The position numbers were made by a program, and so were the translations under genes. Below, one piece after another: positions 1 to 7,750 of a DNA stretch of 14,221 nucleotides. Origin of the DNA: Deltaproteobacteria bacterium (GTDB taxonomy: Bacteria; Desulfobacterota_C; Deferrisomatia; Deferrisomatales; JACRMM01). The stretch lies in assembly GCA_016218905.1 (NCBI GenBank), contig JACRCS010000139.1, positions 1-14,221 of the forward strand, in the 5' to 3' direction. Under the pieces are notes generated by a model. The model ran no database searches. It was not told where the DNA came from and was given only the letters and a program-made list of their open reading frames with translations. Positions within the stretch are counted from its first letter, which is position 1, and every line of letters starts with the position of its first letter.

Positions 1-2
1 TC

Positions 3-203
3 GGCGTCGACGTGCTGGGGCCGGCGCCCGCCCCGATCGAGCGCCTCCGGAACCGGTTTCGCGTCCAGGTGCTGCTCCGAGCTCCCGGCGCGGAGCCCGG
101 GCCGGTCCAGGCCCTGATCCGGCGCCTCTTCGGAGCGGACACGGTCCGTCCCGGCAGAGAGGTCCGGATCCACGCCGACGTGGATCCCGTGTCGTTCCTC
201 TGA
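3..203 (+). CDS. priA: PriA, C-terminal fragment (primosomal helicase N')
   Basis: Last 66 codons of a gene that begins before the window. The visible protein has the PriA C-terminal signature: a GVDVLGPAPAPIERLRNRFR segment followed by the RVQVLLRAP strand and the family ending DVDPVSFL. In known PriA proteins this is the C-terminal domain of the 3'-to-5' helicase that restarts stalled replication forks by binding branched DNA and recruiting the primosome. Only the end is visible, so helicase motifs and zinc sites cannot be checked. About 180 bases separate it from dprA on the same strand, and I see no clear terminator there. Recognition rests on the PAPI-x-R-LR-x-RFR and DVDP motifs. Confidence 0.85.
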   Translation, partial: GVDVLGPAPAPIERLRNRFRVQVLLRAPGAEPGPVQALIRRLFGADTVRPGREVRIHADVDPVSFL

Positions 204-382
204 CGCCGGCGTCCCCGTGCCCGGCCGAGCGTCCCGTTTGGAAAGTTTTTGCCGCCCCCAGCCGCGGCCCTGCTGGTTGCGATGCACGGACTAACCGCAC
301 AGGGCACTGGCGAAACTTGCATTCGCGGAACTGAGCGGATAACGTATGCCCCCCGGCGGGCCGAGAATCGTCAGGAGGGGGC

Positions 383-1486
383 TTGGGACGCGACGGCTGG
401 GTCGAGGCGCTCGTCATTTCGCGGTCGGCGAAGGTCGGGGACCGCAGCTTCAAGCTCCTGGTGGAGGCCTTCGGTTCCGCGGGGGCGGCGCTGCGGGCCG
501 GCAGAAGCGGCCTCTCCCGCGCGGGGATACCACCCGCGGCGGTCGAAGCCCTCTGCGGACCGCTCGACTGGCAGGGAGCACGCCGCGCCGCCGACGCCGT
601 GGCGCGGCTCGGGTTTCGGCTCCTCCCGTTCGGCGACCCGGAGTACCCGAAGCTCCTCGCCGCCGTCCACGATCCGCCGGCTCTCCTGTACGTTTCCGGG
701 TCTCTGGAGCCGCGGGATGAGACGGCGGTGGCGATCGTCGGCAGCCGGGGAGCGAGTGCGCACGGGCTCCGATTCGCCCGGAGACTCGCCCGGGAACTCG
801 TCCGGGAGGGCGTGACCGTGGTGAGCGGGCTCGCCCAGGGCATTGACGCCGCGGCCCACCGGGGCGCCGTAGAGGGAGGAGGGCGCACGATCGCCGTCTT
901 CGGCTCCGGCCTCGACATCGTATATCCTGAGTGGAACCGGGAGTTGGCGGCGTCGCTGCGGGAGCACGGCGCCTGGCTGAGCGAGCTCCCCCTGGGCAGC
1001 CCACCTCTCGCGCATCACTTTCCCCGCCGGAACCGGATCATCAGCGGACTCTCCCTGGGAGTCGTGGTCGTGGAGGCGGCCGAGAAGAGCGGATCGCTCA
1101 TCACCGCGAGCGCAGCGCTGGAGCAGGGCAGGGAGGTCTTCGCGGTGCCGGGGCTGCCCGGTACCGTCCACTCGCGCGGAGCCCACCGGCTGCTGCGATC
1201 GGGAGCGACGCTAGTGGAGGGCGTCGAAGACGTCCTCGAAGAGCTGCCGAGAGCTCGCTCGAGAGCTCCGCAGGCAGCCAGCCGGCAGGAGCCGCCGGCG
1301 GTCTCCGACGAGCTCGTCGGGATCTGGAAGGCGCTGGACGAAGCCCCGCTGCACATCGACGAGTTGGCGGAGCGGGCGCGCTTGCCGGCCTCCCAGACCG
1401 GGGCAGGATTGATGGAGCTGTGTCTTCAGGGACTGGCGGAGGAGTGGCCCGGCAAGCGTTACTCCCGCTTGAACGGAAGAGGATAG
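383..1486 (+). CDS. dprA: DprA/Smf, DNA-processing protein
   Basis: A 367-residue protein matching the DprA family. DprA binds incoming single-stranded DNA and loads RecA during natural transformation. The Rossmann-like core is plain: AIVGSR from about residue 117, SGLAQGIDAAAH from about 148, then FGSGLDIVYP, the FPRRNRIISGLS segment, and EAAEKSGSLITASAALEQGR leading to FAVPG. An N-terminal SAM-like region (1-100) and a C-terminal winged-helix DprA_WH region (about 305-360, HIDELAERA) complete the usual three-part layout. The start is a TTG, chosen because AGGAGGGG lies directly upstream (373-380). The stop is 5 bases before the smg start, so dprA and smg are likely cotranscribed. Presence of DprA alone does not prove competence, since many non-competent bacteria keep it. 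Confidence 0.95.
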   Translation: MGRDGWVEALVISRSAKVGDRSFKLLVEAFGSAGAALRAGRSGLSRAGIPPAAVEALCGPLDWQGARRAADAVARLGFRLLPFGDPEYPKLLAAVHDPPALLYVSGSLEPRDETAVAIVGSRGASAHGLRFARRLARELVREGVTVVSGLAQGIDAAAHRGAVEGGGRTIAVFGSGLDIVYPEWNRELAASLREHGAWLSELPLGSPPLAHHFPRRNRIISGLSLGVVVVEAAEKSGSLITASAALEQGREVFAVPGLPGTVHSRGAHRLLRSGATLVEGVEDVLEELPRARSRAPQAASRQEPPAVSDELVGIWKALDEAPLHIDELAERARLPASQTGAGLMELCLQGLAEEWPGKRYSRLNGRG

Positions 1487-1491
1487 GATAG

Positions 1492-1950
1492 ATGTTCGAG
1501 GTCATGGCATACATGTTTCGCCGCTACGGGCTCGACGCCGGCAGTCCCGAACGGGCGACCGAGCTCTTCGACGAGCTGCTCGATGCGGGCTTCTCCGCCC
1601 CCGACGTGGAGAGGGCCCTCACCTGGATGAGGAGCCTGGCGTCTTTTCCGAGACCGTGGCGGGGCATGATGGCCGCCCCGTCGACTTCGCTGCGGGTCCC
1701 CACGTGCGAAGAGGCGCTCAAGTTCACGCCTGCCGCGAGAGGGCTCCTGTTGCGCCTCGAGAAGGGGGGCATCCTGGACGAAACGTTCCGGGAGCTGGTC
1801 TACGAGAAGGCGCTGAAGCTCGACGTGCCCGAGATCGGTGTGGAGGAGCTCTGCGTGCTCGTTGCCGTGCTCCTGGAGGCGGGCGGCCTCGGCACCGGCT
1901 CGGTCTGCGCCCGTCTCCTCCAGGGCGAGATCGACCGAATCCACCACTGA
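1492..1950 (+). CDS. smg: Smg family protein (DUF494)
   Basis: A 152-residue protein of the Smg/DUF494 family, whose biochemical role is not established. The start MFEVMAYMFRRY and the later EELCVLVAVLLE stretch are typical, and length is normal for the family. It is mostly helical and acidic with no membrane segment, so it is probably cytoplasmic. It begins 5 bases after the dprA stop, with GAAGAGGA (1477-1484) as ribosome-binding site. The dprA-smg-topA order is a recurring arrangement in proteobacteria, which supports both the assignment and cotranscription. Identification is by family resemblance and by neighbours; function is left open. Confidence 0.88.
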   Translation: MFEVMAYMFRRYGLDAGSPERATELFDELLDAGFSAPDVERALTWMRSLASFPRPWRGMMAAPSTSLRVPTCEEALKFTPAARGLLLRLEKGGILDETFRELVYEKALKLDVPEIGVEELCVLVAVLLEAGGLGTGSVCARLLQGEIDRIHH

Positions 1951-1960
1951 AGCGTTTGGC

Positions 1961-1979
1961 CCGGCGGCTGAGCCGCCGG
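1961..1979 (+). other. Perfect 8-bp GC hairpin between smg and topA
   Basis: CCGGCGGC and GCCGCCGG (1961-1968 and 1972-1979) form a perfect 8-base-pair stem with a three-base TGA loop, 10 bases after the smg stop and 24 bases before the topA start. There is no T-run after it, so it is not a standard intrinsic terminator. It could be an RNA processing or stabilising hairpin, an attenuator, or a negative-supercoiling-sensitive cruciform. The structure is directly visible; the role is inference. Confidence 0.55.
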
Positions 1980-2002
1980 CGATTCGAAGAGACGAACCAT
2001 CC

Positions 2003-4249
2003 ATGGCGAAATCCCTGCTCATCGTCGAAAGCCCGGCCAAGGCCAGAACCCTCAAGGGGTATCTCGGCAACGAGTTCCGCGTCGAAGCCTCGGTCGGGCA
2101 CGTGAAGGATCTGCCCAAGAGCGAGCTCGGCGTGGACGTCGACGACTTCACCCCCCACTACGGCGTCATCCGGGGCAAGGGAAAGGTGCTCCAGGAGCTG
2201 AAGAAGGCCGCGCAGGAGGCCGACGTCATCTACCTGGCCCCCGACCCGGATCGCGAGGGGGAGGCGATCGCCTGGCACATCGCCGAGGAGATCGCGCCGA
2301 AGAAGACCCAGAAGCCGATCTACCGGGTCATGATCCACGAGATCACGAAGAGCGGCGTCAAGGAGGCGCTCTCCCATCCCGGCAAGCTCGACGAGGACCG
2401 CTACAACGCCCAGCAGGCGCGCAGGATCCTCGATCGACTCGTGGGCTATCAAATCAGCCCGATCCTCTGGGACAAGGTGCGAAGGGGCCTCTCCGCCGGC
2501 CGGGTGCAGTCCGTGGCCTTGCGGCTCGTCGCCGACCGCGAGCGCCAGGTGAAGGCCTTCGTCAGCGAGGAGTACTGGACGATCGGCGCCGAGCTGGAGG
2601 GCCGCAACCCGCCGCCGTTCACGGCGAAGTTGCGGAAGACGGGTGGAAAGGACCCGAAGCTCAAGACGGGCGCGGAAGCCGAGGCCCTGCGGGCTGCCGC
2701 CGCCGGGGAGCCCTTCGTCCTCAAGACCGTCGAACGCAAGGAGAAGAAGCGACACCCGGCCCCGCCCTTCATCACCTCGACGCTCCAGCGGGACGCCTTC
2801 CGGAAGCACCGCTTCTCGGCCAGGAAGACGATGACGCTGGCCCAGAGGCTCTACGAAGGCGTGGACATCGAGGGCCAGCCGGTCGGCCTCATCACCTACA
2901 TGCGGACGGACTCCACCCGGCTCTCCGAGGGGGCCCTCGCCGCCTGCCGCGAGCACATCCGCGACGTCTACGGGGCGGCGTACCTCCCGGCCTCAGCGGT
3001 GCACTACAAGGTGAAGAAGGGTGCGCAGGACGCTCACGAGGCGATCCGCCCGAGCTCCATGGAGCACACGCCCGAGCGCTGCAAGCCCTACCTCGAAGCC
3101 GATCAGTACCGGCTCTACAAGCTCATCTGGGACCGTTTCGTCGCCTGTCAGATGAAGCCGGCCCTCTACGACCAGACGACTTTCGACATCGAGGCCGGGA
3201 CTCACCTCTTCCGTTCCACGGGGTCCATCCTGAAGTTCAAGGGCTTCATGGCGGTCTACGTCGAGGGCGTCGACGAGCCGGAGGAGGAGGGAGAGGAGGG
3301 TGCCGCGCTACCGGACCTCGAAGCGGGCGAGACGCTGAAGCTCTTGAAGGTCACGGCCGACCAGCACTTCACGCAGCCGCCGCCGCGCTTCACGGAGTCG
3401 ACCCTGGTCAAGGAGCTCGAAGAGCAGGGGATCGGCCGCCCGTCGACGTACGCACAGATCCTCTCGACCCTCCGGGACAAGGGCTACGTGGAGATGGTGG
3501 AGCGGAGGTTCGTGCCCACGGATCTCGGCATCCTCGTCAACGACCTGCTCGTGGTCAACTTCCCCGAGGTGCTCGACGTCGGCTTCACGGCGCAGATGGA
3601 GGCCGCCCTCGACGGGGTCGAGGAAGGGAAGCGCCCGTGGCGGGACCTCCTGAAGAGTTTCTACGGTCCCTTCTCGGCGACGCTGGAGCGCGCGAGCCGG
3701 GACATGGTGAACGTGAAGACCCGGGAGGAGCCCACGGACGTCCCCTGCCCCCGGTGCGAGAAGACGATGGTCATCCGGTGGGGGCGAAACGGCTTCTTCC
3801 TGGCCTGCTCGGGCTATCCGGAGTGCCGGACGACCAAGGAGTTCGAGCGCGGACCCGACGGCACGATCCGCATCATCGAGGGCGAGCTCCTCGGCGAGGC
3901 GTGCCCCGACTGCGGCTCCGACCTCATGATCAAGAAGGGTCGCTTCGGGCGGTTCGTGGCGTGCGCCCGGTACCCCGAGTGCCGGTATACCCGGGCGGTT
4001 GGGACGGGAGTTCCGTGCCCGCGGGAGAACTGCGGGGGCGAGCTCGTCGAGAAGCGGAGCAAACGCGGCAGGACCTTCTACGCCTGCAACCGGTATCCCG
4101 GCTGCGACTACGCCCAGTGGGACCGCCCCATCGCGCGCGAGTGCCCGCAGTGCGGAAACCCGTTCCTGGTCGAGAAGGTGGGAAAGCAGGGCACCACGGT
4201 GCGCTGCCCGCGGAAGGGGTGCGGGTATAAGGAAGAAGCGGAAGGATAG
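2003..4249 (+). CDS. topA: DNA topoisomerase I (type IA) with four C-terminal zinc ribbons
   Basis: A 748-residue type IA topoisomerase, which relaxes negative supercoils through a 5'-phosphotyrosine intermediate. The TOPRIM domain carries Glu9 (IVESPAK) and the acidic triad D81-x-D83-x-E85. The catalytic tyrosine is Tyr299 in GLITYMRTDSTRLS. Four Cys4-type zinc ribbons follow from Cys582 to about residue 741: CPRC...CSGYPEC, CPDC...CARYPEC, CPRENC...CNRYPGC and CPQC...CPRKGC. The frame is open further upstream, but the ATG at 2003 gives the conserved MAKSLLIVESPAKA start and is preceded by a weak GAAGAG. It follows smg by 52 bases with a strong hairpin between, so it may have its own expression control. 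The gene is full-length with no missing key residue. Confidence 0.97.
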   Translation: MAKSLLIVESPAKARTLKGYLGNEFRVEASVGHVKDLPKSELGVDVDDFTPHYGVIRGKGKVLQELKKAAQEADVIYLAPDPDREGEAIAWHIAEEIAPKKTQKPIYRVMIHEITKSGVKEALSHPGKLDEDRYNAQQARRILDRLVGYQISPILWDKVRRGLSAGRVQSVALRLVADRERQVKAFVSEEYWTIGAELEGRNPPPFTAKLRKTGGKDPKLKTGAEAEALRAAAAGEPFVLKTVERKEKKRHPAPPFITSTLQRDAFRKHRFSARKTMTLAQRLYEGVDIEGQPVGLITYMRTDSTRLSEGALAACREHIRDVYGAAYLPASAVHYKVKKGAQDAHEAIRPSSMEHTPERCKPYLEADQYRLYKLIWDRFVACQMKPALYDQTTFDIEAGTHLFRSTGSILKFKGFMAVYVEGVDEPEEEGEEGAALPDLEAGETLKLLKVTADQHFTQPPPRFTESTLVKELEEQGIGRPSTYAQILSTLRDKGYVEMVERRFVPTDLGILVNDLLVVNFPEVLDVGFTAQMEAALDGVEEGKRPWRDLLKSFYGPFSATLERASRDMVNVKTREEPTDVPCPRCEKTMVIRWGRNGFFLACSGYPECRTTKEFERGPDGTIRIIEGELLGEACPDCGSDLMIKKGRFGRFVACARYPECRYTRAVGTGVPCPRENCGGELVEKRSKRGRTFYACNRYPGCDYAQWDRPIARECPQCGNPFLVEKVGKQGTTVRCPRKGCGYKEEAEG

Positions 4250-4256
4250 TTACGAG

Positions 4257-4387
4257 TTCTCGGTCTCCGGTTATCGGTTTTCAGTAGAAAGACCGAGAGC
4301 ACCGAGGCTGGTCGCCCACGGCTGAGGCTCCCCGCTTGCTTTCCGGTCGCGGGGTTCTACCGACAACCCATAACCGACAACCGACAA
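4257..4387. repeat. Imperfect inverted repeat with tandem CGGTTNT heptads, between convergent genes
   Basis: Arms 4257-4287 and 4357-4387 are reverse complements at 24 of 31 positions, around a 69-base spacer. Both arms are built from a short tandem motif (CGGTTAT, CGGTTTT on the left; TTGTCGG repeats when the right arm is read on the minus strand). The spacer holds a further 6-bp stem (CCCCGC 4330-4335 / GCGGGG 4349-4354). The element sits between the topA stop and the end of the oppositely oriented DUF167 gene, where a bidirectional terminator or a dispersed palindromic repeat would fit. I see no second copy in this window. Confidence 0.55.
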
Positions 4388-4391
4388 CGCC

Positions 4392-4685
4392 TTACCCCAG
4401 GCCCAAGGCCTGCCTCGCTTGCTCGGCGCTCACTCCGCGGATACGTACCGTCTTCCGCCGCCCGCTGTGGCCTCGGACGAGCTCCACGGAGGAGCGGGGG
4501 GCGCCGGTCAGGTCGGCTAGGAAGCGGACGAGGGCGGCGTTGGCCTCCCCTTCGACGGGGGGTGCGGCGAGGCGGATCTTGAGCGCGTCCTCTCGGAGCC
4601 CGCAGAGCTCGTTTCGCGATGCCCTCGGCTGGACCCAGACGTCGACCTCCACTCCTCCCGAGGTCTCCCTAACCGCCGAGCTCAT
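4392..4685 (-). CDS. DUF167 / YggU family protein
   Basis: A 97-residue protein of the DUF167 (YggU) family; biochemical role unknown. It has the family core: VWVQPRASRNE, then LKIRLAAPPVEGEANAALVRFLA, and a basic GHSGRRKTVRI end. I chose the ATG at 4685 rather than the in-frame ATG at 4706 because AGGAGG lies three bases upstream of the former and nothing similar precedes the latter. With this start it overlaps the end of divIVA by 17 bases, so the two are probably translationally coupled. It is the last gene of the minus-strand unit. In many proteobacteria DUF167 genes follow yggT, in keeping with the order here. Confidence 0.9.
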   Translation of the reverse strand: MSSAVRETSGGVEVDVWVQPRASRNELCGLREDALKIRLAAPPVEGEANAALVRFLADLTGAPRSSVELVRGHSGRRKTVRIRGVSAEQARQALGLG

Positions 4686-5163
4686 CGTCCTCCTGCGGCT
4701 CCTCATCCGCGAGGAGGGTCGGAGGGGCGGGCTCGCCTTCGGCGGTCCTCTGCTCGACCCAGGTGCGGAGACCGTCGGCGAGAGCGGCCAGCTCGGTCAG
4801 GTAGGCGCTGCGGCGCTCGTTGAGGTCGAGGATCTCCCGCCGCAGTCCCACCAGCTCCTCGTTGGCCTTGGCGAGAATCCGATCGGCCCGGAGCTGGGCC
4901 TGATGGACCGCGAGCTCCGCCTCCCCGCGAGCCTTCTCCAGGAGCTCTTCCTGGACGGCGCGAGCGGCCTCCAGCGTCCCTTCCAGGGTCCGGCGGGTCC
5001 TCTTCTCCTCCTCCAGCTCATCCTCGAGCCGCTCGCGCTCTTCGACGAGCCTCTCCCACTCGTCCGCGAGCCTCTGCAGGAACGTGTCGACCTCGCCCGG
5101 ATCGAAGCCTCGAAAGACGACCCGGAACTTCTGCTCCTGGATATCGAGGGAGGTGATCCTCAT
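4669..5163 (-). CDS. divIVA: DivIVA domain coiled-coil protein
   Basis: A 164-residue protein with the DivIVA N-terminal signature (FRVVFRGFDPGEVDTFL, residues about 13-29), followed by a long charged coiled coil from about residue 36 to 130 and an acidic tail. DivIVA proteins recognise curved membrane or septa and recruit division, growth or chromosome-anchoring factors. In Gram-negative members the partners are poorly known. The ATG at 5163 is chosen because translation further upstream in this frame would run through yggT, and this ATG shares one base with the yggT stop (TGATG), a coupling arrangement. The family call is firm; the cellular role in this organism is not established. Confidence 0.9.
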   Translation of the reverse strand: MRITSLDIQEQKFRVVFRGFDPGEVDTFLQRLADEWERLVEERERLEDELEEEKRTRRTLEGTLEAARAVQEELLEKARGEAELAVHQAQLRADRILAKANEELVGLRREILDLNERRSAYLTELAALADGLRTWVEQRTAEGEPAPPTLLADEEPQEDDELGG

Positions 5164-5462
5164 CAGTAGATCCGCTGCGCGGCCTGGATCAGGGTCTTCA
5201 CCAGGAAGAACTGGAGAAAATAGATGCCGAGGATCGCGAGCATCGGGGAAAGGTCGAGACCGCCGTAGACGACCGGCAGCCGGCGCCGGATCCAGTAGAG
5301 CACGGGATCCGTGGCCCGCGCGATGAAGCGGACGATGGGGTTGTAGGGGTCCGCGTTCACCCACGAGAGCACCGCGCGGATGATGATCAGGTAGAGGTAG
5401 ATGTTGAGCCCGAAGTCGAGCACCATCGCCAGGGCAACGACGAAGTTGGCCAGGATGAACAT
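5163..5462 (-). CDS. YggT family inner-membrane protein
   Basis: A 99-residue membrane protein of the YggT family. Two hydrophobic segments are visible, roughly residues 5-27 and 72-94, separated by the family signature RAVLSWVNADPYNPIVRFIARATDPVL with its conserved Arg, Ser-Trp and T-D-P. The family is implicated in envelope integrity and osmotic or ion tolerance in some bacteria, with a CCB3-like role in plastids, but the molecular activity is unclear. It starts 4 bases after the proC stop and overlaps the divIVA start by one base, so it belongs to the same operon. Family membership is clear; function is unknown. Confidence 0.92.
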   Translation of the reverse strand: MFILANFVVALAMVLDFGLNIYLYLIIIRAVLSWVNADPYNPIVRFIARATDPVLYWIRRRLPVVYGGLDLSPMLAILGIYFLQFFLVKTLIQAAQRIY

Positions 5463-5466
5463 CTTC

Positions 5467-6276
5467 TCAACTCCCCAGTTGACGGGAGCGCTCGGCGGCG
5501 GCCCGGACGGCCTCGATCACCGCTCCCCGGAAGCCCCGGAGCTCGAGCTCCCGGAGCCCGGCCGCCGTCGTGCCTCCGGGCGAGGTGACGCGGTCCTTGA
5601 GCTCGGCCGTGTGGAGGGGCGAATCGTGGACCAGACGCGCGGCCCCGAGGACCGTCTGGCAGGCGAGCGCTCGCGCCAGGTCCCTCGGAAGCCCGGCGAG
5701 CACGCCGCCGTCAGCCAAGGCTTCGATGAAGGTGTAGACGTAGGCCGGCCCGCTCCCCGAGAGGCCGGTGACCGCGTCGAGCAAGCCCTCCTTCTCCACG
5801 GAGTAGACCTCGCCGACGGCCCCGAGGAGCGTCTCGACCCAGGCGCGCCGCGCGGGGTCCACCCACCGGTTCGCGCAGTAGACGCTCGCGCCGCAGCCAA
5901 CGAGGGCGGGCGTGTTGGGCATGACGCGGACGATCGGAGTCTCCTCGGGAAGCGCTTGCGCGAGCCGCTCCAGGGTGATGCCCGCGCAGACGGAGACGAG
6001 GAGCTTTCCGCCCGCGGCCGCCGCCAGGTCGGAGAGCGCAGGGCCCACGTCCTGGGGTTTGACCGCGAGCAGGCAGATCTCGGCGCCCCGGCAGGCGTCG
6101 CCGACCTCGGCCGACACCCGGATCCCGTAGGCAGAGGAGATCGCGTCGGCGCGCTCCTTCAACTTCTCGGCGGCGCTCACGTCGGCCGCGGAGACGGCAC
6201 CCTTCTCCAGCAGGCCGCGCAGGAGCGCCTCGCCCATGTTGCCGGCGCCGATGATCGCCAGCGATGGAAGCTTCAT
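5467..6276 (-). CDS. proC: Pyrroline-5-carboxylate reductase
   Basis: A 269-residue enzyme catalysing the last step of proline synthesis, the NAD(P)H reduction of 1-pyrroline-5-carboxylate to L-proline. The N-terminal dinucleotide-binding loop IIGAGNMG is at residues 8-15; the cofactor-domain motif LAVKPQ and the MPNTPALVGCGAS segment follow. The C-terminal helical dimerisation domain carries LSGSGPAYVY and the substrate-site sequence DRVTSPGGTTAAGL. Length is normal. The ATG at 6276 has GAGGAAAG upstream. It lies 21 bases downstream of yggS and 4 bases upstream of yggT, the common yggS-proC-yggT order. Confidence 0.97.
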   Translation of the reverse strand: MKLPSLAIIGAGNMGEALLRGLLEKGAVSAADVSAAEKLKERADAISSAYGIRVSAEVGDACRGAEICLLAVKPQDVGPALSDLAAAAGGKLLVSVCAGITLERLAQALPEETPIVRVMPNTPALVGCGASVYCANRWVDPARRAWVETLLGAVGEVYSVEKEGLLDAVTGLSGSGPAYVYTFIEALADGGVLAGLPRDLARALACQTVLGAARLVHDSPLHTAELKDRVTSPGGTTAAGLRELELRGFRGAVIEAVRAAAERSRQLGS

Positions 6277-6297
6277 CTCTTTCCTCTCTGTTGGGGA

Positions 6298-7011
6298 TTA
6301 CTCCGACGGAACCCTCGGCCCGAACAACGCCGTGCCGATCCTGACGATCGTGGCGCCCTCCTCGACCGCGACCTCGTAGTCACCGCTCATGCCCATACTC
6401 AGCTCCCGCAGGTCCACGCCCGGCAAACGGAGCGCCGCGATCCGGTCCCGCAGCTCCCGAAGCGCGCGAAAGTGGGGGCGCGTCTCCTCCGGATCGAGAG
6501 AGTAGGGTGGGATTACCATCAAGCCGCCGAACTCGAGGTGAGGCCACTCCGGCGCGCGGCGCACCAGCTCGACGGCACCCTCCGGCGGCGCGCCGGCCTT
6601 CGTCTCTTCGCCGGCCGCGTTCACCTGCACCAGGACCCTCACCCGGATTCCGCGGCTTCGGGCGGCGTTCTCCAGGGCATCGGCGAGGGAAGGCCGATCG
6701 AGGCACTCGATGACCGAGAACCTCTCCACGGCGAGCTTCGCCTTGTTCGTCTGGAGCCGCCCGATGAAGTGCCACTCGATGTCCGGCGGGAGCTCGTCGG
6801 CCTTGGCGAGGGCCTCCTGGACGTAGTTCTCCCCGAAGGCCCGGACTCCGAGCTCCCACGCCTCCCGGATGGTCGCGGGCGAGACCTTCTTCGTGACGGC
6901 GAGGAGCTTGACCACGCCCGGCTCACGTCCGGCGCGCTCCTCCGCGCTGCGCAGGTCCTTGCGGATGCGCTCGAGCCTGTCTCGCAGGGAGGAGGCGGCA
7001 CCTTCAGTCAT
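6298..7011 (-). CDS. YggS/PLPBP family pyridoxal-phosphate homeostasis protein
   Basis: A 237-residue PLP-binding protein of the YggS family (human PLPBP, E. coli YggS), a single TIM-barrel protein without known catalysis that buffers PLP and affects amino-acid pools. The Schiff-base lysine is Lys41 in LLAVTKK. The conserved GENYVQEA, WHFIGRLQTNK and ELSMGMSGDYEVAVEEGATIVRIGTALFG motifs are all present. I start at 7011 because the frame further upstream runs inside maf. This ATG overlaps the maf stop by 8 bases (ATGACTGA), so translation is probably coupled. Its place directly before proC is a widely conserved pairing. Confidence 0.95.
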   Translation of the reverse strand: MTEGAASSLRDRLERIRKDLRSAEERAGREPGVVKLLAVTKKVSPATIREAWELGVRAFGENYVQEALAKADELPPDIEWHFIGRLQTNKAKLAVERFSVIECLDRPSLADALENAARSRGIRVRVLVQVNAAGEETKAGAPPEGAVELVRRAPEWPHLEFGGLMVIPPYSLDPEETRPHFRALRELRDRIAALRLPGVDLRELSMGMSGDYEVAVEEGATIVRIGTALFGPRVPSE

Positions 7012-7600
7012 GCGTCGGGCTCCGCGGTGTCCAGGAGGTGAGCCCCACCGAATCCAGGAGGCGGACCGTCTCGGCCATCGGGAGGCCGACGACGTTCGTA
7101 TAGGAGCCACGGATCGACTCCACGAGGAACCCTCCCTGCCCCTGGATCGCGTAGGCGCCCGCCTTGTCGTACGGCTCGTCCAGGGAGGCGTACCAGACGA
7201 GGTGCGCCTCCCTCAGTTCCTGGAAGGAGACGGAGGTCTCGACGGAGAAGCTCTTGGCGTAGTCCGGCCCGAGGAGCCCCACGCCGGTGATGACGCGGTG
7301 CGTTCGGCCGGCCAGGCTCCGCAGCATGCCCAAGGCCTCCGCTCGGTCACGCGGCTTGCCGAGCACCCGCTGGTCCAAGACGACCGCGGTGTCCGCAGCC
7401 AGGACCCACGCGTCCGCGCCGAGGTCCTGCCGCACTCCGCTCGCCTTTCGAACCGCCACTTCTTCGAGCGCCAGCTCGACAGGAAGGCCCGGGCGGAGAC
7501 TCTCGTCGGCCGACCCGGGCACCACTTCCAAGTCGATCCCGAGCGCCTCGAGGAGCTGTTTGCGTCGAGGTGAGCGGGACGCAAGAATAAGCTTACCCAT
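7004..7600 (-). CDS. maf: Maf family nucleotide pyrophosphatase (dTTP/UTP type)
   Basis: A 198-residue Maf protein. This family hydrolyses nucleoside triphosphates, especially modified or pyrimidine forms, to monophosphates, as house-cleaning enzymes. The N-terminal LASRSPRRKQLL (residues 6-17), the AADTAV segment with Asp70, the GKPRDRAEA loop and the YDKAGAYAIQG segment are clear; the last favours the YhdE-like dTTP/UTP pyrophosphatase subgroup over the YceF subgroup. It is the first gene of the minus-strand unit, behind a promoter-like sequence. The ribosome-binding site is weak (AGGA, about 8 bases before the ATG). Subgroup assignment is by motif memory only. Confidence 0.95.
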   Translation of the reverse strand: MGKLILASRSPRRKQLLEALGIDLEVVPGSADESLRPGLPVELALEEVAVRKASGVRQDLGADAWVLAADTAVVLDQRVLGKPRDRAEALGMLRSLAGRTHRVITGVGLLGPDYAKSFSVETSVSFQELREAHLVWYASLDEPYDKAGAYAIQGQGGFLVESIRGSYTNVVGLPMAETVRLLDSVGLTSWTPRSPTHD

Positions 7601-7629
7601 TCTCGTTAGTCCTAAAAAGAAGCAGGCGT

Positions 7630-7658
7630 ACGGTAGACGAATCGCATTTCAGTGTCAA
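7630..7658 (-). promoter_or_regulatory. Sigma70-type promoter for the maf operon
   Basis: On the minus strand a perfect TTGACA (7658-7653) is followed after exactly 17 bases by TACCGT (7635-7630), which keeps the three most important -10 positions (T, A and final T). Initiation would fall near 7622, leaving about 20 bases of leader before the maf start. No other promoter-like pair is visible between the six packed genes, so this may drive the whole unit. The -35 match is strong, the -10 match is 3 of 6. Confidence 0.5.
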
Positions 7659-7750
7659 GTGGGACGAAACCCATGGTATTGTAAACACATTCATTCCGGC
7701 AGTACCTAGGCAGCAACGGGTTATCCCACGGCACTTCCCTTGAGGGCACC

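Noticed and set aside
301..360. Promoter for dprA (TTGCAT with TAACGT 17 bases on)
   Set aside because: Each box matches consensus at only about 3 of 6 positions, no better than chance in such a gap.
1838..2002. Upstream extension of the topA frame to 1838
   Set aside because: It overlaps most of the smg 3' half with no family similarity; the MAKSLLIVESPAKA start at 2003 is the standard type IA beginning.
4357..4387. CRISPR-like tandem repeat (ACCGACA units)
   Set aside because: Units are only seven bases long, continuous, without spacers, and pair with the opposite arm.
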